Assembly (NCBI GenBank): GCA_001612575.1
Contig: LJRV01000308.1
Coordinates: 36,753-100,752 of the forward strand
Length of the DNA: 64,000 nt
Source of the DNA: Streptobacillus notomytis
Lineage (GTDB): Bacteria; Fusobacteriota; Fusobacteriia; Fusobacteriales; Leptotrichiaceae
Reading direction: 5' to 3'
Part shown: positions 36,624-44,561 of the stretch, in pieces
How the letters are laid out: the number at the start of each line of letters is the position of its first letter
Position numbering within the stretch: position 1 is the stretch's first letter
Translations under genes and position numbers: made by a program
Notes under the pieces: generated by a model
What the model was told of the DNA's origin: nothing
The model's input: the letters and a program-made list of their open reading frames with translations, nothing else
The model's database searches: none

Positions 36624-37331
36624 CTATTTCTTACATACTAAAAATAATCTTGATTTTCCATACTCAGAATTTCTTGCACTATCATATAATTTTAAATTTT
36701 TCTCTTTTAAAGTATTTAATACCAAATCAGTGTCATATATTATCTTATTATGTGTTTCTGAATATTTTGTATAAAAATTATCATATTCCTTTACAAATAT
36801 AGTCATCTCAACTAAATGCTTAAATTTTTTTACTTTTTCATGTCTCATTATACATAAATATTTATCAGTCTCATCAATAAATAAATCATTTTCAAATATT
36901 TCATCAAATATTCCTTCTTCAACTATATCGAATATAAAAATACCATTATCTTTTAAGCTATTTTTTACATTTTCTAAAAAAGATTTAAATGAATTTAAAT
37001 CATTAAAATAATTTACAGTATCAAAATTACACATAATTAAATCATAATCATTACCAAAACTTTCCTTAGTAATATCTCCAACTATAAAATTTATATCTAA
37101 ATCACTATATTTAGATTGTGCAATTTCTATCATATCATTTGAAAAATCAACAGCAACTACATTATTACCTTCTTTTGAAAACATTGAAGCTATAGTTCCT
37201 GTACCACAACCTAAATCCAATACTTTTAATTTTTTACCTTTTGAAAACGACTTTAAAAATTTAAACCATGATTTATAGTCAACAAAATTCATAAATTCAT
37301 CATATATATGTGCAAATCTTTTGTGTTTCAT
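36624..37331 (-). CDS. Class I SAM-dependent methyltransferase (UbiE/small-molecule type)
   Basis: 235 residues. SAM motif I KVLDLGCGTGTIASMF, motif post-I VVAVDFSNDMIEIAQ and the acidic LIMCNFDTVNYF are clear. It lacks the NPPY motif of nucleic-acid amino methyltransferases, so a small-molecule or lipid substrate is more likely. Homologues of this architecture are widespread and mostly uncharacterised. Its ATG overlaps the glmM stop by four bases. Confidence 0.88.
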   Translation of the reverse strand: MKHKRFAHIYDEFMNFVDYKSWFKFLKSFSKGKKLKVLDLGCGTGTIASMFSKEGNNVVAVDFSNDMIEIAQSKYSDLDINFIVGDITKESFGNDYDLIMCNFDTVNYFNDLNSFKSFLENVKNSLKDNGIFIFDIVEEGIFDEIFENDLFIDETDKYLCIMRHEKVKKFKHLVEMTIFVKEYDNFYTKYSETHNKIIYDTDLVLNTLKEKNLKLYDSARNSEYGKSRLFLVCKK

Positions 37332-38689
37332 GATAATTCTTCCTTAACTTTTTCTACTATTTCATTTAATATTCTTTCCATAGTTTCTTTATTTCTAGCT
37401 TCAACCATAACTCTTATTAGATTTTCTGTTCCAGAAGGCCTAACTAAAATTCTACCTTCTCCTAATATCTCTTCTTCTTTTTCATTTATATAATTAATTA
37501 AATTAATATTTTTATCCCAATCTTTCTTTTTATCTTTTAAAATAGGTACATTTACCATAGATTGTGGCCATAATTTAATTTCTTTTCTAAGCTCACTTAA
37601 TTTTTCCCCAGATTCAATAAATACTTGCATTAATTGTATACTACTTAATACTCCATCTCCTGTAGTATTATGATCTAACATTATTACATGTCCTGATTGT
37701 TCACCACCTAGATTTAATCCTAATTCTCTCATTTTTTCTAAAACATATCTATCTCCAACATTTGCTCTTATCATTCTAATTCCATGTTCTTCAAGATATT
37801 TTTCAACACCCATATTTGATAAAACTGTCATTACAACTTTGTTAGAATTAAGCATATCTTTTTTTTGTAAATTTAAGGCAAGGATAGAAACTATTATATC
37901 TCCGTCTAAAATCTCTCCTTCTTCATCTACTACTATTAATCTATCTGCATCACCATCATATGCAATCCCTATATTAGCATTAAATAATTTTACAGCCTGA
38001 CATAATTTTTCAGGATTTGTAGAACCACAGTCAACATTAATATTTTTACCTGTCGGTATATTATTTATAACCTGAACCTCTGCACCTAAATTTTGTAAAA
38101 CTTTAGCTGCCACTCTGTATGCTGCCCCATTTGCAGTATCTATAACTACCTTATACCCTTTAAAATCAATTTTAACAGTAGTCTGCAAAAATTTTCTATA
38201 CATTCTTAAATAATCTTCTATAAAAATGAATCTACCCAATTTTTCACCCTGTACTAAATTATCCATTAATTTTTCTCTATTTTCCATAAGTGCTTCTATT
38301 TGTATTTCATCTTCATCACTTAATTTAAATCCCGTATTTGAAAATATCTTTATTCCATTATCTTTTATTGGATTATGAGAAGCTGAAATCATAATTCCAG
38401 CATCAGCATTTAAAGTTCTAGTTAAAAAACTTACTCCAGGTGTAGGTAAAACTCCAACAAAATCTATATCTACACCCATAGCCGTAAGTCCAGCTGAAAG
38501 TGCTGATCTTATCATATAACCTGATATTCTAGTATCAGTACCTAATATTATTTTAGTTTTTTCATTTTCTTTTTTATCTTTTCTTAAGTAATATCCTAAA
38601 GCTAATCCTAAATTTGTTACTAGATCAATACTCAAGTCTTTATTTGCTTCTCCTCTTATTCCATCAGTTCCAAAATATTTTCTACTCAT
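37328..38689 (-). CDS. glmM: Phosphoglucosamine mutase
   Basis: Interconverts GlcN-6-P and GlcN-1-P on the route to UDP-GlcNAc for peptidoglycan and LPS. N-terminus KYFGTDGIRGEAN, the phosphoserine loop GIMISASHNPIKDNG, metal site YDGDADRL and the C-terminal RPSGTENLIRVM all match. I place the start at ATG 38687-38689 (MSRKYFGTDG), with AGGAAGAGG before it, not the longer frame from 38719. It overlaps the XRE regulator gene by eight bases. Confidence 0.96.
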   Translation of the reverse strand: MSRKYFGTDGIRGEANKDLSIDLVTNLGLALGYYLRKDKKENEKTKIILGTDTRISGYMIRSALSAGLTAMGVDIDFVGVLPTPGVSFLTRTLNADAGIMISASHNPIKDNGIKIFSNTGFKLSDEDEIQIEALMENREKLMDNLVQGEKLGRFIFIEDYLRMYRKFLQTTVKIDFKGYKVVIDTANGAAYRVAAKVLQNLGAEVQVINNIPTGKNINVDCGSTNPEKLCQAVKLFNANIGIAYDGDADRLIVVDEEGEILDGDIIVSILALNLQKKDMLNSNKVVMTVLSNMGVEKYLEEHGIRMIRANVGDRYVLEKMRELGLNLGGEQSGHVIMLDHNTTGDGVLSSIQLMQVFIESGEKLSELRKEIKLWPQSMVNVPILKDKKKDWDKNINLINYINEKEEEILGEGRILVRPSGTENLIRVMVEARNKETMERILNEIVEKVKEELS

Positions 38690-39314
38690 CCTCTTCCTTC
38701 CATGGACTATACTTACCAATAATAGTTCCTATAATATCTATTTTTTTATTAAGTCTTATTATTTTTTTAGCTTTATTCTTATTTAAATAAGTTAATAATA
38801 ATTTATCATCAATTTTTTCTAGCTTACAAAAATCAATTTCATCATTAAATTTAACTAAAAAATATTTATTAAGATATTCTGTTAATTCTTTATTTTCTTT
38901 TTTTATAACAACATAATCTCCAAAAATAAAATGTCTAAGATTATATGTTTCAATTTTAAGAATATAACTATTAGAATAAATATTTCCAAACTGCTCTAAA
39001 ATAACTAATCCTTCTTCATATTCTGTAATGTAACCATAATCTGTATATTTTGCTTCAACCTTTATATTTATAGCTTCTTTTTTTATTAAACCTGTTTTCC
39101 TAAAAATTTCATATTTTTTAATCATATCAACATCAGTCTCTGAAATTTTTAAAAACTTAATAATTTTATCTATAACTTTCTGAGAAGCACTTCTTTTATT
39201 TTTAATAATTCCATTTATATATTGCGGTGTTATTTCAACACTTTTAGCTAAAAATATCTGATTTATATTTTTAATTTCTAGATATTTAGAAATTATTTCA
39301 CCTGTAGTTATCAT
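38682..39314 (-). CDS. XRE-family regulator with S24/LexA-like C-terminal fold
   Basis: 210 residues. Residues about 1-65 are a helix-turn-helix of the Cro/CI type (KNINQIFLAKSVEITPQYINGIIKNKRSASQKVI). The C-terminal part, with YNLRHFIFGDYVVIKK, has the shape of the S24 domain around the active-site SMxP...GDxV, but the Ser is not conserved, so self-cleavage is unlikely. It may sense a ligand or envelope stress. It sits upstream of glmM in an envelope operon; the target could be that operon. Confidence 0.78.
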   Translation of the reverse strand: MITTGEIISKYLEIKNINQIFLAKSVEITPQYINGIIKNKRSASQKVIDKIIKFLKISETDVDMIKKYEIFRKTGLIKKEAINIKVEAKYTDYGYITEYEEGLVILEQFGNIYSNSYILKIETYNLRHFIFGDYVVIKKENKELTEYLNKYFLVKFNDEIDFCKLEKIDDKLLLTYLNKNKAKKIIRLNKKIDIIGTIIGKYSPWKEEDE

Positions 39315-39315
39315 A

Positions 39316-39552
39316 TTAATTTGTATTTTCCTTATTTTTTTCTTCTTCTTCCATTTCTAATATCATATTAATCTCTTCAAGTATTATATCTGAATCTAAA
39401 CCATGCAATTCTATTCCTTCACCAATAGTCTCAGCAGTTGAAATTATACAACCTGAACACCCTAATCCATAACGCATTAAAATATGTGAAACTATAGGAT
39501 ATTTTTCAACTACTTCATCAATATTCATATCTTCATGAACTCTAATTTTCAA
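39316..39552 (-). CDS. DUF1858-domain small redox-like protein
   Basis: About 78 residues with the DUF1858 pattern: MNIDEVVEKYPIVSHILMRYG, then LGCSGCIIS with two cysteines, and ETIGEGIELHGLD. Such proteins accompany Fe-S and hybrid-cluster proteins in anaerobes; function not established. The start is probably TTG 39550-39552 behind GAGGTG (a GTG at 39561 is the alternative). First gene of the glmM-dut-uppS-cdsA run, with a strong promoter at 39573-39601. Confidence 0.85.
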   Translation of the reverse strand: MKIRVHEDMNIDEVVEKYPIVSHILMRYGLGCSGCIISTAETIGEGIELHGLDSDIILEEINMILEMEEEEKNKENTN

Positions 39553-39572
39553 AATAATCACCTCGCCTTTAA

Positions 39573-39601
39573 ATTATACTATAAATTAGTATTTTTTTCA
39601 A
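39573..39601 (-). promoter_or_regulatory. Promoter of the DUF1858-glmM-dut operon
   Basis: Minus strand TTGAAA (39596-39601) and TATAAT (39573-39578), spacer exactly 17 bp. It lies 21 bp upstream of the chosen start and is divergent from the HAD-phosphatase promoter. Confidence 0.78.
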
Positions 39602-39622
39602 TTTTTGTTTTATATGTAAAAT

Positions 39623-39651
39623 TTGCTTTTAATATAAACATATGCTATACT
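39623..39651 (+). promoter_or_regulatory. Promoter of the HAD phosphatase gene
   Basis: TTGCTT (39623-39628) and TATACT (39646-39651), spacer 17 bp, with ATGC just before the -10 (extended TGn). The ribosome binding site GAAGGTGAT follows. Confidence 0.65.
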
Positions 39652-39678
39652 TTTAAAAAATATTTGAAGGTGATATGT

Positions 39679-40404
39679 ATGAAGAAAATTGCAGCTTTTT
39701 TTGATGTAGATGGTACCATATTTAGAAATTCCTTATTAATAGAACATTTTAAAATGTTAACTAAATTTGAATTTATTGATGAAGCAAGCTTTGTAGGTGA
39801 TATAAAGCATAAATTTAAAATGTGGGAAGAAAGAAAAGGTAGTTATGATGATTATCTTGATGAATTAGTTGATATATATGTTGATTGTATAAAAAACATT
39901 GATCAAAAAGATATAGACTATGTGGCTCAAAGAGTTATAGAAAATAGAGCACAGAAAATTTATGCCTATTCAAGAAATAAGATAAAGGAACATTTAGAAA
40001 AAGGACATGTAATAATCATTATTTCTGGTTCTCCATCTTTTTTAGTTGATAAAATGGCTAAAAAATTGAATGCAACTGATTTTATCGCTACAGAATATTT
40101 AATTGATGAAAACAACAAATATAATGGTAAAAATATACCTATGTGGGATAGTGAAAGTAAAATAAACGCTATAAAAAATTTTGAAAAAAAATATAATATT
40201 GATTTAGAAAATTCTTACGCTTACGGAGATACAACAGGTGATTTTGGAATGTTTGAAATGGTAGGTAACCCTGTTGCAATAAATCCTGCAAAAAGATTAT
40301 TTAAAAAAATATTAAATCATAAAAAAATTAGAGAAAAAATCAAAATAGTCGTTGAAAGAAAAGACATGGTATACATTTTTGACTCTAATGTTGAATTTAT
40401 GTAA
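39679..40404 (+). CDS. HAD-superfamily IB phosphatase (SerB-like)
   Basis: 241 residues. HAD motif I FFDVDGTIF with the two catalytic Asp, motif II IIISGSPSFLVDKMA, and motif III/IV YGDTTGDFGMFE are typical of HAD-IB hydrolases such as phosphoserine phosphatase and CicA-like enzymes. The real start is ATG 39679 (MKKIAAFFDVDG) with GAAGGTGAT upstream; a longer frame begins upstream in non-coding DNA. It is followed after 15 bp by a small membrane-protein gene. Confidence 0.9.
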   Translation: MKKIAAFFDVDGTIFRNSLLIEHFKMLTKFEFIDEASFVGDIKHKFKMWEERKGSYDDYLDELVDIYVDCIKNIDQKDIDYVAQRVIENRAQKIYAYSRNKIKEHLEKGHVIIIISGSPSFLVDKMAKKLNATDFIATEYLIDENNKYNGKNIPMWDSESKINAIKNFEKKYNIDLENSYAYGDTTGDFGMFEMVGNPVAINPAKRLFKKILNHKKIREKIKIVVERKDMVYIFDSNVEFM

Positions 40405-40419
40405 TTTGAAGGGAGTATT

Positions 40420-40893
40420 ATGAAAAACATTAAAAAAATTTTAGGAATTTTGACAGCTTTTGGAGCATTATTACCATTACTAAAAATAACAATAAGTCCA
40501 GTAGGATTTGGAACTAAAACTCTTACATTAGGACTTATAAACTTAGGATTTAAAGCAAATATTATAGCATTTATTATAGCTGGTTTAGCATTATATATGT
40601 TTTATTTATCTGATTTTTTACAAGAAAAAATATCTATTGTTTTTGTTACATTAAACTTAGTTTTAGTAACAATTGTTTCTTTAATATTTAGAATGGAAGT
40701 TAAGAAAATATTCAGTAAAAATTTAGCAATTAAATTACTTAATATAAATTATTCATATTCTTGGGGATGGATAATATTATTTTTAGGAACTCTAGGTTCT
40801 TTCATAATAGTTTTATTCGAAATTAAAAAGACTATGAACAAAAAAGAAGTTATTTCTGAAATAAAACCAGAAAATAACGAAATAGAATTATAA
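40420..40893 (+). CDS. Four-helix membrane protein, unknown
   Basis: 157 residues, not recognised. Four hydrophobic helices at about 7-22, 43-64, 72-90 and 112-132, with a charged C-terminal tail (KKTMNKKEVISEIKPENNE) predicted to be cytoplasmic. A GAAGGGAG ribosome binding site precedes the ATG. It shares a transcript with the HAD phosphatase and ends at a bidirectional terminator. No catalytic motif is seen. Confidence 0.8.
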   Translation: MKNIKKILGILTAFGALLPLLKITISPVGFGTKTLTLGLINLGFKANIIAFIIAGLALYMFYLSDFLQEKISIVFVTLNLVLVTIVSLIFRMEVKKIFSKNLAIKLLNINYSYSWGWIILFLGTLGSFIIVLFEIKKTMNKKEVISEIKPENNEIEL

Positions 40894-40894
40894 T

Positions 40895-40938
40895 AAAAAA
40901 GGTAAAATAGATATGAATTATATCAATTTTACCTTTTT
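40895..40938. terminator. Bidirectional terminator between convergent genes
   Basis: Arms AAAAAGGTAAAAT and ATTTTACCTTTTT enclose an AT-rich loop, with T runs in both orientations. It separates the HAD/membrane-protein operon (+) from dnaN (-). Confidence 0.8.
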
Positions 40939-40949
40939 ATTTATATTAA

Positions 40950-42065
40950 TTATACTTGTGTTGGTGCAACTAAATATATACTTTCAGCATTATTTTCAAC
41001 ATTTAATAATACTGGTGTTCTTTCATCAAACATTTTCATTTCAACTACATTATTCTCAGATATTGTCAATAAATAATCTAGTATATATTTAACATTTAAA
41101 GCTATTTTTAAACTCTCTCCTTCATATATACAATTAATTTTTTCTTTTGAAACAGCTAAATCATTACTTCCTACTACTTCTAATTGATTATCATTAAATT
41201 TAAATATAGCTATATCTTTTTTATCATTATTATCTTTAACAAATACAGAAACTCTTCTTAAAATGCTGATTAAATCTTTAGTATTTAACAAAGCCTTTTT
41301 ATTATTTCTTACAGAATTTAATAATGTTTTGTAATCAGGATATTGCATTTCTACTAATTTAGTTAATATTTCAACATCTTTAAATTTAAATAATATTCTA
41401 GTTCCTTCAGATTTAAATATTAATACATCATCTTCCATAACTTTTAATATTTTACTTAAACTATTAACAGATCTCAAAGGTATACTTATACTTAAAGTTT
41501 CAATATTGGCTTTTTCTGCAAATTCTTTATTTAAAAATATCAATCTATGTGCATCAGATGAGACAAATTTTAAACCTTTATTATCTATTTCAAATCTAAT
41601 ACAGTTTACTGCTAGTCTATCTAAGTTTAAATAAGCAGCAAATTTAACTCTTTCTAAATCATTAAATAGTTCTTCTCTTTTAAAAGAAAATTCTAACCCA
41701 TTTGTAATATATGGCTCATTTCTTTTTTCATATTCATAAACAGAAAATTCAGAGCTACTTTTTCCAGAAATTATAGAAATTTTACCATTAGCTTCTTTTA
41801 TTTCAATTATTTCTTGATCTAATTGTTTTAAAAATTCTTCCATTAATTTGTGTTTTATTATAAATTCACCTTTTTCTATAACTTCACAAGGCAGTTCAGC
41901 TTTAATATATAAACCATCTCCCATAGCTTTTAAAAGTAATTTATCATCAAGTGTTTCTATAAAAATACCTGAATTTATTCCATTAGCTTTATCATCAACA
42001 ATTGCATTTTCAACAATTTGTATTTTTTTTAGAAATTCTTTTCTATTAAGTCTAATATTTAACAT
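40950..42065 (-). CDS. dnaN: DNA polymerase III beta subunit (sliding clamp)
   Basis: Ring-shaped processivity clamp, 371 residues with three similar domains. Family blocks: FIIKHKLMEEFLKQL, the VKFAAYLNLDRLAVNCIRFE region, ASSDAHRL-like FVSSDAHRLIFL, VEMQYPDYKTLL and the C-terminal MFDERTPVLL. It is last in a run with a sigma factor gene, not beside dnaA as in many bacteria. Confidence 0.95.
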   Translation of the reverse strand: MLNIRLNRKEFLKKIQIVENAIVDDKANGINSGIFIETLDDKLLLKAMGDGLYIKAELPCEVIEKGEFIIKHKLMEEFLKQLDQEIIEIKEANGKISIISGKSSSEFSVYEYEKRNEPYITNGLEFSFKREELFNDLERVKFAAYLNLDRLAVNCIRFEIDNKGLKFVSSDAHRLIFLNKEFAEKANIETLSISIPLRSVNSLSKILKVMEDDVLIFKSEGTRILFKFKDVEILTKLVEMQYPDYKTLLNSVRNNKKALLNTKDLISILRRVSVFVKDNNDKKDIAIFKFNDNQLEVVGSNDLAVSKEKINCIYEGESLKIALNVKYILDYLLTISENNVVEMKMFDERTPVLLNVENNAESIYLVAPTQV

Positions 42066-42080
42066 AAACTACTCTCCCTT

Positions 42081-42926
42081 TTAATACATATATTTATATT
42101 CTTCTAAATTTTTTTTCAATTTTGTTATAGCTTTCTTCTCTATCTGCCTTACTCTTTCTCTTGTTATACTTAATTTTTCTCCTATTTCTTTTAAAGTATG
42201 TATTTTATTATTCGCTAATCCATATCTTAATTCTAATATTTCTTTTTCTCTTGAATTTAAAGTTTTTTCAAATAAGTCATACATTTCAGATAATTGATCA
42301 TTTCTAATAATATCATCTTCTACATTATCACTTTGTCCAATAACATCTTCTAAAAATATATTATCTCCTATTGCATCATTTAATGATATTATTTCTTGAA
42401 ATTCATTTTGTAATAATACTATTTTAGAAGGTTTCATCCCTAAAACTTCAGCAATATATTCCACAGAAGGAATATCTCCAAACTCATTTTGATAGCTTTC
42501 AATAACTTTATTTACTTTAGATAGTTGCTCATATTTATATGAAGGGATTCTAATATCTCTACCTAAATTAACTATTGATTTTTTTATTGTTTGTTTAATC
42601 CACCATACAGCATAAGTACTAAATCTTAATCCTTTAGTATAATCAAATTTATCTATAGATTTTATTAATCCTAAATTTCCTTCACTTATTAAATCAATTA
42701 AAGGTAATCCATTCCCTAAAAGCTTTTTAGCTTCAGATACAACTAACCTTAAATTTGATAAAATTAATAAATGTTTAGCTTGTTCATCATTTTCTTCTCT
42801 AACTCTTTTAAATAATTCAACTTCTTCTTCTGATGTTAATAATTCATGATTTTGTAAATCTGAAATATATAGAGAAATCAGATTAATATGATTATCAGAC
42901 CCGTTAGTTATTTTATCGTTTTCCAT
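42081..42926 (-). CDS. RNA polymerase sigma-70 family factor (group 1/2)
   Basis: About 281 residues with regions 1.2 to 4.2 but no region 1.1, so it resembles a group 2 or compact factor. Region 2 reads NLRLVVSEAKKLL, LIDLISEGNLGLIKSIDKFDYTKGLRFSTYAVWWIKQTI; region 3 GDIPSVEYIAEVLGM; region 4.2 TLKEIGEKLSITRERVRQIEKKAI. The AVWWIKQTIKKSI segment differs slightly from housekeeping RpoD (ATWWIRQAI). I use ATG at 42924-42926 behind GAGGTG. It lies 15 bp upstream of dnaN, so the two are co-expressed. Confidence 0.9.
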   Translation of the reverse strand: MENDKITNGSDNHINLISLYISDLQNHELLTSEEEVELFKRVREENDEQAKHLLILSNLRLVVSEAKKLLGNGLPLIDLISEGNLGLIKSIDKFDYTKGLRFSTYAVWWIKQTIKKSIVNLGRDIRIPSYKYEQLSKVNKVIESYQNEFGDIPSVEYIAEVLGMKPSKIVLLQNEFQEIISLNDAIGDNIFLEDVIGQSDNVEDDIIRNDQLSEMYDLFEKTLNSREKEILELRYGLANNKIHTLKEIGEKLSITRERVRQIEKKAITKLKKNLEEYKYMY

Positions 42927-42936
42927 TTTCACCTCA

Positions 42937-43938
42937 TTAAAATTCCGATCTTAATTCTCTTTCCATAAATATTTGTGTAATAGTCCTTATATCTCTGCCT
43001 TCATATAACAATTCATATAAAACTGTAAAGATAGGTGTTCTTATCTCATTTTTCTTGATAATTTGGTAAAGAGCTTTAATAGTTGTAGCTCCTTCAGATA
43101 CCATTTTCATTTCATTAACTATATCTTCTAATTTTCTACCCTTACCTATCTGCTCTCCTAAATATCTATTTCTACTATGTTTACTTGTACAAGTTACTAT
43201 CATATCACCCAAACCTGTAAGTCCCATAAAAGTTAAAGGATTAGCACCAAGTGTAGTTCCAATTAATACTATCTCATTCATACCTCTTGTTAATAATGCT
43301 GCTTTAGTGTTATCTCCATAACCTAAACCATCACAAATACCTGCACATATAGCTAAACAATTTTTAATTGCTCCACCTAATTCTGATCCTATAACATCAG
43401 ATCCAGTGTAAACTCTAAGTGAACTATTATTAAAAGTTTGTTGAACTATTTTAGATGCTTCAATATTTTTAGATACTGAAAGTATTACAGAAGGCATATT
43501 ATTAACAACTTCTTCAGCATGTGTTGGTCCTGCAAGTAATACATATTCATATTCTTTATCTTTAAGTACTTCCTCACAAATTTTAGAAATTGTTAATCCA
43601 GTTGAAATCTCAATACCCTTAGCAACGTTAACTAATATATATTTTTTAGTCATACTTTCTTTTAATTTATTTAGTGTATCTCTTAAAAATTGTGTAGGTG
43701 TTGCAAGTAAAATAATATCTATATTTTCATTTTTTAGAATCAAATCATAATCATCTATTATTTCAATACTTTCGCTTAATTTAAAGCCTTTTAAAAAGGT
43801 TTCGTTTTCTCTTTTTTCTTTCATTTGTTTTCGATAATTTTCATTATATTCCCATAAAAAACATTTATGTCCTTTATTATCTAATAAATATGTTAAAGCT
43901 GTACCCCAGCTTCCTCCACCAATTATCAATATATTCAT
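42937..43938 (-). CDS. gpsA: Glycerol-3-phosphate dehydrogenase [NAD(P)+]
   Basis: Reduces dihydroxyacetone phosphate to sn-glycerol-3-phosphate for phospholipids. NAD site MNILIIGGGSWGTAL, the LATPTQFLRDTL block, NVAKGIE, the active-site Lys in ELGGAIKNCLAI and GLTGLGDMIVTC are clear. ATG 43936-43938 with TGAGGT upstream is the start; the GTG at 43950 overlaps plsY. Next to plsY, which uses its product. Confidence 0.95.
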   Translation of the reverse strand: MNILIIGGGSWGTALTYLLDNKGHKCFLWEYNENYRKQMKEKRENETFLKGFKLSESIEIIDDYDLILKNENIDIILLATPTQFLRDTLNKLKESMTKKYILVNVAKGIEISTGLTISKICEEVLKDKEYEYVLLAGPTHAEEVVNNMPSVILSVSKNIEASKIVQQTFNNSSLRVYTGSDVIGSELGGAIKNCLAICAGICDGLGYGDNTKAALLTRGMNEIVLIGTTLGANPLTFMGLTGLGDMIVTCTSKHSRNRYLGEQIGKGRKLEDIVNEMKMVSEGATTIKALYQIIKKNEIRTPIFTVLYELLYEGRDIRTITQIFMERELRSEF

Positions 43939-43946
43939 TTGAAACC

Positions 43947-44549
43947 TCACTTTTTATCTACTTTATCAAAGAATTTTGCTTCTTTTCTATTTATCAAATT
44001 AATAATATTAGGCTTATGTCTTATTATAATAATAATACCAATAATTAAACCAAAAATAGTGTACATGATATTATTATACAATATATATGTTAAAATTGGA
44101 AGTAAAAAAGCACAAGTTATAGAAGCTAAAGAAATATATTGTGTAATAAAAACTATAATGAAAAATATTATTAATAAAAATAAAATAACTTTAGGTATTA
44201 AAATAATAAAAACCCCCAATGAAGTAGCAACAGCTTTTCCTCCTTTAAATCCAAGATATATAGTGTAGCTATGCCCTAAAATTGCAGCCATCCCTATAAG
44301 TATTAAATGTATATCATCTAAATTCATTCTTTTGGCAATTATTACAAAAACTGATCCTTTTAACACATCTAATATCAATGTTAATATTCCTAGTTTCCAA
44401 CCTAAAACTCTTGCTGCATTAGTTGAACCAAGATTACCACTTCCATATTTTCTAATATCTATATTCTTAAATATTTTACCTATCCACAACGCATTAGGTA
44501 TAGAACCTAATAAATATGCTAAAACAATTAATATTGTTACTTTAAACAT
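43947..44549 (-). CDS. plsY: Acyl-phosphate:glycerol-3-phosphate acyltransferase
   Basis: Membrane enzyme that makes lysophosphatidic acid. 200 residues with about five membrane helices. The three PlsY motifs are seen: IRKYGSGNLGSTNAARVLG, GHSYTIYLGFKGGKAVATSLG and the late IIRHKPNIINLINRKEAKF. It forms the plsY-gpsA pair of the phosphatidic-acid pathway, completed by cdsA at 33.4 kb. Confidence 0.95.
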   Translation of the reverse strand: MFKVTILIVLAYLLGSIPNALWIGKIFKNIDIRKYGSGNLGSTNAARVLGWKLGILTLILDVLKGSVFVIIAKRMNLDDIHLILIGMAAILGHSYTIYLGFKGGKAVATSLGVFIILIPKVILFLLIIFFIIVFITQYISLASITCAFLLPILTYILYNNIMYTIFGLIIGIIIIIRHKPNIINLINRKEAKFFDKVDKK

Positions 44550-44561
44550 ATTACTCCCTTT

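Noticed and set aside
39535..39678. N-terminal extension of the HAD phosphatase frame
   Set aside because: It covers the divergent promoter region; the DxDGT domain starts at ATG 39679 with its own ribosome binding site.
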